NCBI GenBank assembly: GCA_030612705.1
Contig: JAUWNI010000022.1
Location: 1 to 43,355 of the forward strand
Origin: Phycisphaerae bacterium
GTDB lineage: Bacteria; Planctomycetota; Phycisphaerae; UBA1845; Fen-1342
DNA: 43,355 nucleotides
Direction of reading: 5' to 3'
The position numbers and the translations under genes were made by a program. Positions within the stretch are counted from its first letter, which is position 1, and every line of letters starts with the position of its first letter. Below are positions 32,937-41,381 of this stretch, in pieces. The notes beneath the pieces were generated by a model that made no database searches, had not been told where the DNA came from, and was given only the letters and a program-made list of their open reading frames with translations.

Positions 32937-34388
32937 TCAGCGCGTACGCGCGGCGGGGTAGACATCCACGATTTTCCCGGGGTTCAAAATATAATTTGGG
33001 TCCAGCGCCAGTTTGATGGATCGCATCATGTCCAGATGCGCCTCCGAACAAACGAGGGGCATGTGCTTCTTGCGTTTGCTCCCGATCCCGTGCTCGCCGC
33101 TGATGGTCCCGCCAAAACTTGAGGCGAGCTTGTATATGTCCACCAGAAGATCCTCGAGTGTCTCGTGCCATCGCTCGATCGTCCACTGGGGATTCATCAC
33201 CGGCGTGGCGTGCAGGTTGCCGTCGCCGGCGTGACCGAAGCAGGGTATCCGGACGTCGTATTTCCTCGAGAGCTCCTCCAGACCTGCCACCATCTCGGGT
33301 ATCTTGCTGATCGGCACGACGATGTCTTCCACGCTCAGATGCGGACTGTCCACCCTGAAGGCGTCGGGGATACTCCGCCGGACTTTCCAGAACCGCTCGC
33401 TTTTCGTGGGATTGTCCGCGACCAACACGTCGATGGCGCCCGAATTCAGACAGAGCTCACCAATCACTTCGTATTCGTGTTCCACCCGTGCCGCATCCGG
33501 GCCGTCAACCGTGATGAGCAGCATCGCGCCCGCCGCCTGGTAGGGGATCGTCTCGTTCAGATAGTCGCAGGTCACCTGCACGGCCGTCCGATCCATAAAC
33601 TCGATCGCCGTCGGGATGATGCCGCTGGACGTCACGATGCTCGGGACGATATCGATGGCTTCCCGCGTCGTTTTGAACAGCACCAGCAGGTCGACCACGA
33701 CCTTGGGCAGGGGCATGAGCCTGAGCGTGATCTTCGTGAAAACTCCCAGTGTCCCCTCGGAACCGATCATTAGTTGAATCAGGTTGTAGCCGGTGACATC
33801 CTTGACCCGTTTACCGCCGAGTTCGACGATCTCTCCCTTCGGCGTCACCACTTCCAGACCCGTGACGTATCGTCCCGTCACGCCATACTTGATCGCCTTT
33901 CCGCCGCCCGCGTTCTCCGCCACGTTGCCGCCGATGTGGCAGGTTTCGGTGCTCATCGGATAACCGGCGTAGAAGAGCCCGTCCTCTCGGATCAGTGTAT
34001 TAATATCGTTGGTAACGATCCCCGGCTCGACCGTGATCATCATGTTTTCTTTGTCGTACTCGATCACCTTGTCCATCCGATCGCAGAGAAGAACGATGCC
34101 CCCCATCACGGGCACGGCTCCACACGATAAGCCGCTGCCGGCGCCGCGCGGCGTCACCGGAATCCGCTCGCGATTGGCAAGCTTGATGATCTCCGCAATC
34201 TCCCCCGCGCCGCCGGGTCTTACCAGGGCCTCCGGCATGTGGGCATACTGAGGATCGGCGACCTCATCGTGCGAATAGGGTTCGAGTTTCTCCGGATCGC
34301 CGTAGACGACATACTTCTCGCCGACAATCCCGCTGAGTTCCTCGACAATGGCAGGCGTGACCGGGTTATAACTGAATTGGCTGGTCAT
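32937..34388 (-). CDS. glcD: FAD-binding oxidase, glycolate oxidase subunit GlcD / D-lactate dehydrogenase type
   Basis: 483 residues from ATG 34388 (AAGGA eight bases upstream). It has the FAD-binding PCMH core (VTPRGAGSGLSCGAVPVMGG, VEPGIVTNDINTLI, FYAGYPMSTETCHIGGNVAE, GVTGRYVTGLEVVTPKGEI, LIGSEGTLGVFT-like LMIGSEGTLGVFTKITLRLM) and the C-terminal FAD-linked oxidase domain (SVEDIVVPISKIPEM, CFGHAGDGNLHATPVMNP, GTISGEHGIGSKRKKHMPLV). It oxidises a 2-hydroxy acid (glycolate or D-lactate), passing electrons to a quinone or partner subunit. The usual glcE/glcF partners are not nearby, so D-lactate or another 2-hydroxyacid is as likely as glycolate. The longer frame to 34568 is repeat-derived. 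Confidence 0.93.
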   Translation of the reverse strand: MTSQFSYNPVTPAIVEELSGIVGEKYVVYGDPEKLEPYSHDEVADPQYAHMPEALVRPGGAGEIAEIIKLANRERIPVTPRGAGSGLSCGAVPVMGGIVLLCDRMDKVIEYDKENMMITVEPGIVTNDINTLIREDGLFYAGYPMSTETCHIGGNVAENAGGGKAIKYGVTGRYVTGLEVVTPKGEIVELGGKRVKDVTGYNLIQLMIGSEGTLGVFTKITLRLMPLPKVVVDLLVLFKTTREAIDIVPSIVTSSGIIPTAIEFMDRTAVQVTCDYLNETIPYQAAGAMLLITVDGPDAARVEHEYEVIGELCLNSGAIDVLVADNPTKSERFWKVRRSIPDAFRVDSPHLSVEDIVVPISKIPEMVAGLEELSRKYDVRIPCFGHAGDGNLHATPVMNPQWTIERWHETLEDLLVDIYKLASSFGGTISGEHGIGSKRKKHMPLVCSEAHLDMMRSIKLALDPNYILNPGKIVDVYPAARTR

Positions 34389-34514
34389 TTCGCGGTCCTT
34401 TACAGTCAGAAACCGGAACTTGGCGCGTTCGGAAAAACCTGCGTGGGCGATCGCGCCTCGCGCCTCTTCAAAGAAGCCATGCGTGACAATCTTTCCATCC
34501 TTCGCGTTGGCTAT

Positions 34515-34649
34515 CAGTCCGCCGCAAAAATCTTGTAGCGGCCGGCGCCTCGCCGGCCGGCCGTCCAACGCAGCGTTTCCGGCCTATTACGGCCGGCGAG
34601 GCGCCGGCCGCTACAGTCTGTAGCCGGTGCCGACTTTTGCGGCGGACTG
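34515..34649. repeat. Palindromic element, family A, complete copy
   Basis: CAGTCCGCCGCAAAAATC, TGTAGCGGCCGGCGCCTCGC ... GCGAGGCGCCGGCCGCTACA, GACTTTTGCGGCGGACTG. Inner and outer arms are near-perfect inverse copies. The right end directly abuts the lysA stop codon (34652-34650 on the minus strand), with no spacer. Confidence 0.9.
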
Positions 34650-35936
34650 CTATTGTGAATCGACATCCTCGGCAGCCACGAGATCATCGTAGGTTTCGCG
34701 TCGCCGGATCAGTCGCGCCGCTTGTCCGCTTACGAGGGCTTCGGCGGCGCGCGGCCGCGAGTTGTACTGGCTCGCCATTGCCATCGCGTACGCCCCGGCG
34801 CTGAACACCGCCAACAAATCGCCGCGCTTCATCGGCGGCAGATCACGCTGTTGTGCCAGGAAATCGCCGCTCTCACACACCGGTCCTACAACATCGCAGC
34901 AGGACAAACCGTCGAAGGGCTGGTCGGCGTCGCGCGATTGCGGCACGAACTCGCCCGTCGCCACGGGCCATACAAAGTGATATGCTCCATATAACGCTGG
35001 CCGCAGCAGCTCGGTCATCGACGCGTCCACGATTACGAATCGGCGACCGCCCGACTGCTTCAAGTGCAACACGCGCGTCAGGATGATCCCGGCATTCGCC
35101 GCTATCAACCGCCCCGGCTCCAGAATGATTCGCAACCCTTGCTCGCGAAGCGATGGCACAATCACGCTCGCGTATTCCGTTGACATGGGCGTTTCATTGT
35201 GTTGGTAGTGTGCGCCGTAGCCGCCGCCGATGTCGAACGTGTCGATGGCGAATCCTTCGCCTCGCAATCGATTCAGCAAGTGCAGCCCGCGTTCGAGACT
35301 GCGCGCATAGGCGCCCACTTCGCACACCGGCGAGCCGATGTGAATATGGATGCCACGCAAGCGGACCGATTCGGCGCGGGCATGGCGCCGGAACACCTCG
35401 ACGGCCCGCTCCAGGTCCACCCCGAACTTCGTCTCTTTCTTCCCCGTAGTCGTGTATTTATGCGTGTGAGGATCAACGTCCGGGTTCACGCGCAGCGCGG
35501 CGTTTGCAACGATGCCGCACTCCCGGGCCAGGTCGATCATTTGTTCCAATTCGGACTCCGACTCGATATTGAACAGCCCGACGTTCGCATCGAACGCTTC
35601 GCGGATTTCTCGCTCCGTCTTTCCCACGCCGGCGAAAACGATCTTGTCCGGATCCGCCCCCGCCCGCAACGCCCGAAACAGCTCGCCCCCGCTGACCACG
35701 TCGAACCCGCTGCCAAGCTCGCGCAGCAGCCGGCAGATATGCGTGTTCGGACAGCACTTGATCGAATAGCAGATGAGCGGGTCAAGCTCGGCGAACGCCT
35801 CGCGCAGCCGCGCGAAATGGCCCGCGAAAGTCTGCCGGGAGTAGACATACAGGGGCGTACCGAACTTCGCCGCGAGTTCCGCCGCCGCCACGTCTTCACA
35901 CCACAGCGTACCGTCACGATATGTAAAATGATCCAT
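34650..35936 (-). CDS. lysA: Diaminopimelate decarboxylase
   Basis: 428 residues from ATG 35936 (a TTG at 35948 would add four). A fold-type III PLP enzyme converting meso-diaminopimelate to lysine and CO2. PLP lysine at residue 60 in CYSIKCCPN (most family members have YAxKAN); later GSGFDVVSGGELF, FAGVGKTEREI, HIHIGSPVCE, DIGGGYG, EPGRLIAANAG, VDASMTELLRPALYGAYH, and the active-site Cys in VGPVCESGDFLA, all present. In this window it sits among wall-degrading genes, not with dapF or asd, so a role in reuse of diaminopimelate from peptidoglycan is suggested (inference). Its stop codon abuts a family A element. Confidence 0.95.
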   Translation of the reverse strand: MDHFTYRDGTLWCEDVAAAELAAKFGTPLYVYSRQTFAGHFARLREAFAELDPLICYSIKCCPNTHICRLLRELGSGFDVVSGGELFRALRAGADPDKIVFAGVGKTEREIREAFDANVGLFNIESESELEQMIDLARECGIVANAALRVNPDVDPHTHKYTTTGKKETKFGVDLERAVEVFRRHARAESVRLRGIHIHIGSPVCEVGAYARSLERGLHLLNRLRGEGFAIDTFDIGGGYGAHYQHNETPMSTEYASVIVPSLREQGLRIILEPGRLIAANAGIILTRVLHLKQSGGRRFVIVDASMTELLRPALYGAYHFVWPVATGEFVPQSRDADQPFDGLSCCDVVGPVCESGDFLAQQRDLPPMKRGDLLAVFSAGAYAMAMASQYNSRPRAAEALVSGQAARLIRRRETYDDLVAAEDVDSQ

Positions 35937-36057
35937 GTCGGCATCCAAGCTGAATTCTCAGACTTAATGACTGTATCATGCACGCTGCCAACCACACCGG
36001 CAAATGATGGAAGCGAACCAGCGGGGCGAGCTACCTCGTACACAAACAGGTGTCCAC

Positions 36058-37689
36058 ATGACTATTGCAATCGGGAATCTGAGAAAGACGCCACTCGCAC
36101 TGATCGTATCGCTATGGTTGACAACGCCGGTGGTCGCCCAGCCGAACGCGGACACCGAGCCGCCACGGACGGTCGAACTCGCCGCCGCTCAAGCGCGGCA
36201 ATGGCTGAGCCAACCCGCGCGGGAGGAGCGGATCGAGGCGTTTTCGCCGGCGGCGGACATCCGCTACCGCGTGTACGACACGCCCAAACCGCTACGAATG
36301 TGGATCGCCCGGATTGACCTGACCGTCCCCGGCGTACGCTTCGCAGTGACGGAACCGGCCAAGTTCACCGGCGACGATGCTCGTTACGAGACGCGCTGCG
36401 CCAACACGCTCGAATTCGCGACGCAGCGCGGCGTCCAACTCGCGATCAACACCAGCGCGTTCGACCCGTTTCGCCCGCGCGTGGGAATGCCCATGGACGT
36501 CATCGGATTGGCGGCGATCCACGGTCGGTGCTATTCAAAACCGGACAAACGCTTCGGAGCGCTATACGTCTCCCGCACCGGCCGCGTCGCGCTCAAAGGA
36601 CCGCCGCTGCCCGCGGACAACCTATGGCACGTGATCCCCGGCTTCCGCCTGCTGCTCGACGACGGCCGCATAATCGTCCCGCAAAAGGTCGCCAACACCA
36701 GCTTCGGCGGCGTCAACCCGCGGACGGCACTCGGCGTCGATAAGGACGGCCGTACGCTTTGGATCGTCGTCGTCGACGGTCGACAGCCCGGCGTCAGTGC
36801 CGGTATCACGCTCGTCGAGCTCGCCTGCCTGTTCCAATCCCTCAACGCCTGGGACGCGTTAAATCTTGACGGTGGTGGCTCGTCGGCTTTCGTGCTCGAA
36901 AACGCCGAGGGCGGCTACGACGTCGTCAACACCCCCGTCGGTCGTGTCATGCCGAACACCCTCCGCCAAGTCGCCAACAACCTGGGCCTGTACCTCCCCG
37001 GCAAGGGCACCAACTCCAAGACCAACCGGCCGACCACCTTGCGCGAGGAGGTCATCCGCATTGCCTCGTCACGACGCGGCGGAGGATACATTCTCGCCGC
37101 CGGCGGCGTTTCGCGGGACATCATCTACGACGGCCAAACCATACTTCACGCCAACCCCGAGGGAACATACTGTTGCGGCGCCACCCTCGAAGCATTCCTC
37201 GACGCCTACTGCCGACATAAACACGGCCTCGACGCACCGCCCGCGCGGGGGCGATGGTTCAAGGATTGGCCAAAGGATAAGTTCATCGCCCTGCAACAGG
37301 GCTGGTACGGAACAGAAGAGTCACCAACCAACCCACTGCTACCAGAGCAGGTCCGTCCCACCATCCGCGAAAAACAGGTCTTCCACATTCTGCAATGGAC
37401 CGGGCTGGCAAAACCCGTGGACGACTATCGCCTGCTGCGCCGTGGCGACTTCGTGCAGATCTGGCGAAAATCGGGCACCGGCCACTCGGTCATCTTCTGG
37501 GGCCGCGATCGCGACGAAGACGGGCGGGAAAGACTCTGGTACTGGTCGAGCCAGCCGAAACCACGCTACGCCTACCCGCAAACACCAGGCGGCAAACCGA
37601 CCAAAACACCCGGCTATGGAATCAACTGGGAATACATCGGCGACGAAATCGACCCGGCCAGAATCTACGGCGTAAGCCTGATCGACTAA
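36058..37689 (+). CDS. Exported phosphodiester glycosidase (NAGPA) - cysteine peptidase-like fusion
   Basis: 543 residues from ATG 36058. A signal peptide (LRKTPLALIVSLWLTTPVVAQ) precedes a phosphodiester glycosidase domain (NAGPA/YigE type): MWIARIDLTVPGVRFAVTEP, VQLAINTSAFDP, GVNPRTALGVDKDGRTLWIV, GVSAGITLVELACLF and ALNLDGGGSSAFV (about 267-279). This family removes N-acetylglucosamine from phosphodiester links. A second domain (about 360-543) has TYCCGATLEAFLDAY (Cys about 371-372), then LLRRGDFVQIWRKSGTGHSVIFWG (split as GDFVQIW and GTGHSVIFWG, His about 475): the C...H order of NlpC/P60 or papain-like amidases. It may cut peptidoglycan peptides. The stop codon TAA is the first triplet of a family A element. 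Confidence 0.82.
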   Translation: MTIAIGNLRKTPLALIVSLWLTTPVVAQPNADTEPPRTVELAAAQARQWLSQPAREERIEAFSPAADIRYRVYDTPKPLRMWIARIDLTVPGVRFAVTEPAKFTGDDARYETRCANTLEFATQRGVQLAINTSAFDPFRPRVGMPMDVIGLAAIHGRCYSKPDKRFGALYVSRTGRVALKGPPLPADNLWHVIPGFRLLLDDGRIIVPQKVANTSFGGVNPRTALGVDKDGRTLWIVVVDGRQPGVSAGITLVELACLFQSLNAWDALNLDGGGSSAFVLENAEGGYDVVNTPVGRVMPNTLRQVANNLGLYLPGKGTNSKTNRPTTLREEVIRIASSRRGGGYILAAGGVSRDIIYDGQTILHANPEGTYCCGATLEAFLDAYCRHKHGLDAPPARGRWFKDWPKDKFIALQQGWYGTEESPTNPLLPEQVRPTIREKQVFHILQWTGLAKPVDDYRLLRRGDFVQIWRKSGTGHSVIFWGRDRDEDGRERLWYWSSQPKPRYAYPQTPGGKPTKTPGYGINWEYIGDEIDPARIYGVSLID

Positions 37690-37826
37690 CGGTCCGCCGT
37701 AAAAGTCACTACGAGGTGGGAATGACGTAGCGGCCGGCGCCTCGCCGGCCGTAATAGGCCGGAAACGCCGCTTTGGGCGTACGGCCTGCGAGGCGCAGGC
37801 CGCTACATGACTTTATCGGCGGACTG
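37687..37826. repeat. Palindromic element, family A, complete copy starting at the stop codon
   Basis: TAACGGTCCGCCGTAAAAGTC ... CGTAGCGGCCGGCGCCTCGC ... GGCCGCTACATGACTT, TATCGGCGGACTG. The TAA is both the stop of the preceding gene and the first three bases of the element consensus (TAACAGTCC at 8131, 39846 and 41382). Confidence 0.85.
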
Positions 37827-37843
37827 CGATGCGCCGCCGCGGA

Positions 37844-37946
37844 GGGTGCCCCATCCCGTTCGCCTGCCCTCCGGGCCGGCGAAACGGGATGGGGCAACCT
37901 CGCGAAACGGGATGGGACACCCTCGCGAAACGGGATGGGGTGCCCC
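37844..37946. repeat. 23-base tandem repeat with inverted copy (GCGAAACGGGATGGG)
   Basis: Three head-to-tail units starting at 37878, 37901 and 37924, sharing GCGAAACGGGATGGG and differing at the unit ends. An inverted copy (CCCCATCCCGTTCGCC) lies at about 37850-37865. It sits upstream of the NlpC/P60 gene. No spacer variation pattern of a CRISPR. Confidence 0.85.
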
Positions 37947-38030
37947 CATCGTCTTGGTCGAGCCTTTGCATTTCGCGGTTGGCCAAGTAGACTCGGTCTT
38001 GTCACCTCCAGGCGTCACAGGAGGGTGAAA

Positions 38031-39848
38031 GTGAAACTTGGACTCGCCACGTTGTCGGCCATGCTGCTGGTGGGCCTCGCGGCACAAGCCGTGGGACCGC
38101 CCGTCGAGACAACCGTGAACACTGCCATCGAGAACTTCCGGCCGCTCTGGTCGCCGCCAACGGGTGAGCTGCGGAACTGGATCATCGGCATCGACCCCGC
38201 GGGCGGGGGCCGTTCGCTCCCACGCCAACGGCTCCGCGACGATCTCAGCTTGATCACCGCCGCCCATCTCTACTACTTCGTGCTGAAAGCCGGGGGCTCG
38301 CCCGTGCTCACCCGCTCCGATGACGCACTCGCGGCCGACCCGCGCGGATCGGCTTGGGAACGAAGAATCGACGCTATTACCCAAGCCAAGTGCAACCTGT
38401 GCATCTCGATCCTCTACGACAACACCGGGGGTCAGATCACTGTCCCCGGCAAGACAGCTCCTCGCTCGAACGATGTCCTGCTGGGCAACGCGCTGAGAGC
38501 CGCGCTCGGCGCCGAGCCCGCGAAGCCGGTCGACCGGTCGCCCAACGGCGGCGGCTTTATCGAGGCGCTGCGTCAAGCGGACGTGTCGGAGGCCGTTGCC
38601 CTCCGCGAAGTCTGTTTCGGCTATTCGCCCGCGGATTCAACGATCGGACCGGCCTTGCGAAAGACTTGTTTTGACAACGCCCGGCAGTTGTACACGGGCA
38701 TCAGCCGATTTTGCGCCGACAGCGCCAATCGCCCCGGCTCATCGGCCAAACCGCCGCCGACGGATTACCCCACCTCGGCAACCAGCGAGCAGGCCGAGCA
38801 GTTGGGACGTTCGATTTGGCCGCGGGGCCCTCTGCCCGAGGAGCAGGTCGATTGGTTCTGCCACAGATTTGCCCAGGCGTCCGTCACCAATCACAGCCTG
38901 GTACACTTTGACGTGTCGGCTGAACACGATCAAAACGCCGTGATCCTCCGCGGCCGAACCAACGTCCCACAAGTGATCAGCGGCTTGGAACAGACTCTTC
39001 AAAGCGTCGGCGTCGATCACATCCGCAACGAAATGCAAACGCTGCCAAACCGCCAGAACCTCGGCGAGCGCTCCTTCGGCGTCTGCCGAGTGCCGATGGC
39101 CCTGACCTACGATCGGCCAAGCACCGGCGGCAAGCTGCAAACGCAATTGCTCTTCGGCGAACCGCTGTTCCTGCTGGACCTGACCGACGATCAATACCTA
39201 CTCCACGCCGGCGACGGCTACTGGGGCTGGGTCCCGCGCGAGGCCGTCCAACCCATGACACCCGAGCAGTTCGACGAGTACACGCGCCATCCGCGAGGCG
39301 TCGCGCTTCAGGATATCGAAGAAGATCGAATCAGGATTCCACGCGGCGCGGGCGTACGCGTCATGCGAGCCGGCGAGAATGAGCGGGTCATACTGCTTCC
39401 GGACGGCTCGACGCTGGGCGTGTCCGCGGCGGCGGTGACGATACACGACCCCGAAAACTCTCAAGCGGCTGCACGAATCCACGCCGCCCTGGACCTGCTA
39501 TACGTGCCGTACGTCTTCGGCGGTTGTTCCCCGCTCGGAATGGACTGTAGCGGACTGGTTACCAACGTATCAGCCCGCGCCGGCCGAAAACCCGCTCGGG
39601 ACGCCTGGCAGCAAGCCCTCGCCGGTCGGCTGGTGGCTACCCGTTGGCACCGCGCCGGCATCCGGCCCGGCGATCAACTGTTTTTCATCAACGAGTTCGG
39701 CAGGATCTACCACACCGGCCTGGCACTCGACGCCGTCCATTTCGTTCACGCCGCCCCGCCATGCGTGCAAATCGGCAGCCTCGACCCGCACGATCGACTT
39801 TACAACGCGGAGTTGAACCGTGCCTTTTTCATGGCCAAAAGGCCATAA
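38031..39848 (+). CDS. Exported pseudo-amidase - SH3 - NlpC/P60 peptidase
   Basis: 605 residues from GTG 38031, six bases after AGGAGG; the frame upstream is repeat. Signal peptide: VKLGLATLSAMLLVGLAAQA. The N-terminal domain (about 45-140) follows the Amidase_3 order (WIIGIDPAGGG, LRDDLSLITAAHLYYFVLKA, GGSPVLTRSDD, NLCISILYDN), but the zinc ligands are gone: the His of DPGHGG is missing and SIHxN is SILYDN, so it is probably a binding domain. An SH3-like region (about 355-470, with LLFGEPLFLLDLTDDQYLLH and GYWGWVPREAV) leads to NlpC/P60: Cys in GMDCSGLV (about 505), His in IYHTGLALD (about 560), and a third polar residue near VHFVHAAP, all intact. It should cut stem peptides (D-Glu-mDAP type). 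The stop abuts a family A element. Confidence 0.88.
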   Translation: MKLGLATLSAMLLVGLAAQAVGPPVETTVNTAIENFRPLWSPPTGELRNWIIGIDPAGGGRSLPRQRLRDDLSLITAAHLYYFVLKAGGSPVLTRSDDALAADPRGSAWERRIDAITQAKCNLCISILYDNTGGQITVPGKTAPRSNDVLLGNALRAALGAEPAKPVDRSPNGGGFIEALRQADVSEAVALREVCFGYSPADSTIGPALRKTCFDNARQLYTGISRFCADSANRPGSSAKPPPTDYPTSATSEQAEQLGRSIWPRGPLPEEQVDWFCHRFAQASVTNHSLVHFDVSAEHDQNAVILRGRTNVPQVISGLEQTLQSVGVDHIRNEMQTLPNRQNLGERSFGVCRVPMALTYDRPSTGGKLQTQLLFGEPLFLLDLTDDQYLLHAGDGYWGWVPREAVQPMTPEQFDEYTRHPRGVALQDIEEDRIRIPRGAGVRVMRAGENERVILLPDGSTLGVSAAAVTIHDPENSQAAARIHAALDLLYVPYVFGGCSPLGMDCSGLVTNVSARAGRKPARDAWQQALAGRLVATRWHRAGIRPGDQLFFINEFGRIYHTGLALDAVHFVHAAPPCVQIGSLDPHDRLYNAELNRAFFMAKRP

Positions 39849-39986
39849 CAGTCCGCGGCAAAAGTCATGTAGCGACCGACCCCCGAGTCGGCCGATCCCG
39901 TGAGCGGCTGTTTTCCCGTACTCTACGGCCGACACGGGGGTCGGCCGCTACAGTCCATGGGCGCCGCCGACTTTGGCGTCGGACTG
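39846..39986. repeat. Palindromic element, family A, complete copy at a stop codon
   Basis: TAACAGTCCGCGGCAAAAGTC, TGTAGCGACCGACCCCCGAG ... CACGGGGGTCGGCCGCTACA, GACTTTGGCGTCGGACTG. The TAA ends the NlpC/P60 gene, and the other end lies seven bases from the stop codon of the convergent dockerin gene. Confidence 0.9.
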
Positions 39987-39993
39987 CTGATCG

Positions 39994-41151
39994 TTATCGG
40001 CTGTCTACGGCGCTTGGCCAGCATTCACCGGGATATTCGCTCAACAATAATGTCAAATCCATTAAGTCGACGCAACCACTCGCGTCAAAATCAGCGCGCG
40101 CTTCATAATCCGGATCCTCCGCACAGGTGTCATAGGCTGTAAGGAGTATTATTAGGTCATTATAATCTAGGACGCCATTACAGTTTATATCGGGGCAGCA
40201 GACTTCGCCTGCTCCATAGTAACTCACAATCGCTGCCGTATTATCATACCAATTGTAATAGCCCGGATAGATACACACTTGTTCGAATTCGTGGCAAGTG
40301 ATGGCATGACACAACGCACCGTTAATCTGGTTGTCATGCCAATAGTCGCCAACGTTATAGAACCACATTATGGGCAGTGTTGGTTGGTTACCAGTAATAT
40401 CCATAAGCTTTTCATGGGCGTCCAATAGCAATTGATCATTCAGCAGGTGCGGGGCACATAACAGGTGGGCAAAGAAGTGGACTCTATCGCCAAGCACGTT
40501 GACGGCCGCTTCGCACAGATCTGCCGCGCGATCTTGTGCCTCTGGGTCATAACCAGGAACTGACGGCCACCACCAATACTGGATATTGGCCGGCAATTCG
40601 CACAGCGATGATTCCAGTTGCTCTAAGTCCACTCCATAGTCGCAGTTACACCATCCCTCGGGTCCACAGTATCCATCTCTGGAATAACAGCAAGAAGCAT
40701 GCTCATTCTCGAGCACACACACATCACTGTTGGCATAGGTACATATGTCAAGCACCTCGTCCGCCACGCTCTCCCAGAAACTCAGCTCATCGAAATGGCA
40801 GCCGTCGGAGTAGATACTGCTTGTCTTAATTCCCGGAATGACCATGATGTTCACGCCACGATCAGCCAACACTGTATTCAGGGTTTGGTAGAGCACCGCG
40901 CATCCAGCCCTGGTCGTTACCATCACCTTATCAGTCATTGTTGCCCATATCTCAAGCCCATCGACAATCTCAATAAGATCCTCGGCGTCCGGGTCCGCCG
41001 GGTCCGAGGGGTAATTAAATTCGACCCAGGGTATTATCTCCATATCCCCGGCAGTGGCGTATTGAGCCAGTGAGCCAGGCGATATGAGCGCTACAAACAT
41101 TGCAAGACCGCATCCAGTGATTATGCCTCTCCCAAAACAAGTGCCAACCAT
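39994..41151 (-). CDS. Secreted dockerin-domain protein
   Basis: 385 residues from ATG 41151, which is eight bases after AAGGAG (the ATG at 41157 is too close to it). A signal peptide (GIITGCGLAMFVALISPGSL) precedes a Cys-rich domain of unknown family (CEHASCCYSRDGYCG-like stretches, IQYWWWPSVPGYDPEAQDRA, FFAHLLCAPHLLNDQ, IMWFYNVGDYWHDNQ). Its repeated reference to W, Y and buried strands suggests a TIM-barrel-like glycoside-hydrolase-type fold, but I cannot name it. The C-terminus is a two-part dockerin: DINCNGVLDYNDLIILLTAY and DFDASGCVDLMDLTLLLSEY. The gene is much richer in A/T than its neighbours, suggesting recent gain. Confidence 0.82.
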   Translation of the reverse strand: MVGTCFGRGIITGCGLAMFVALISPGSLAQYATAGDMEIIPWVEFNYPSDPADPDAEDLIEIVDGLEIWATMTDKVMVTTRAGCAVLYQTLNTVLADRGVNIMVIPGIKTSSIYSDGCHFDELSFWESVADEVLDICTYANSDVCVLENEHASCCYSRDGYCGPEGWCNCDYGVDLEQLESSLCELPANIQYWWWPSVPGYDPEAQDRAADLCEAAVNVLGDRVHFFAHLLCAPHLLNDQLLLDAHEKLMDITGNQPTLPIMWFYNVGDYWHDNQINGALCHAITCHEFEQVCIYPGYYNWYDNTAAIVSYYGAGEVCCPDINCNGVLDYNDLIILLTAYDTCAEDPDYEARADFDASGCVDLMDLTLLLSEYPGECWPSAVDSR

Positions 41152-41340
41152 GTCCATCGCTCCTTTAGCCCCGGAATATGCGCGGACCGCTGGTCCTGCG
41201 CATAGGATAAGATATTACCGCCCGGCATACTCAGCAGATGTATACCGGCACTGATCTCGTGACAGGGAGCCCTTCCAGCACGGCATCCTATACGATCTCG
41301 ACGCGTTCACCAGCGACATCGGACAAAAAATGGTTATCGA

Positions 41341-41373
41341 GTAGCCTCGGGTGGTTTCCCACCCGAGGCTACC
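41341..41373. repeat. Perfect 14-base hairpin
   Basis: GTAGCCTCGGGTGG, loop TTTCC, and the exact inverse CACCCGAGGCTAC. It has no T-run, so it is more likely a mobile or folding element than a terminator. Confidence 0.8.
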
Positions 41374-41381
41374 CGATAACC

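Noticed and set aside
37878-37946. CRISPR array
   Set aside because: Units are directly adjacent with no spacers and no cas genes are nearby.
37773-38030. N-terminal extension of the NlpC/P60 protein
   Set aside because: Reads through a family A element and the 23-base repeats; GTG 38031 has AGGAGG and a signal peptide.
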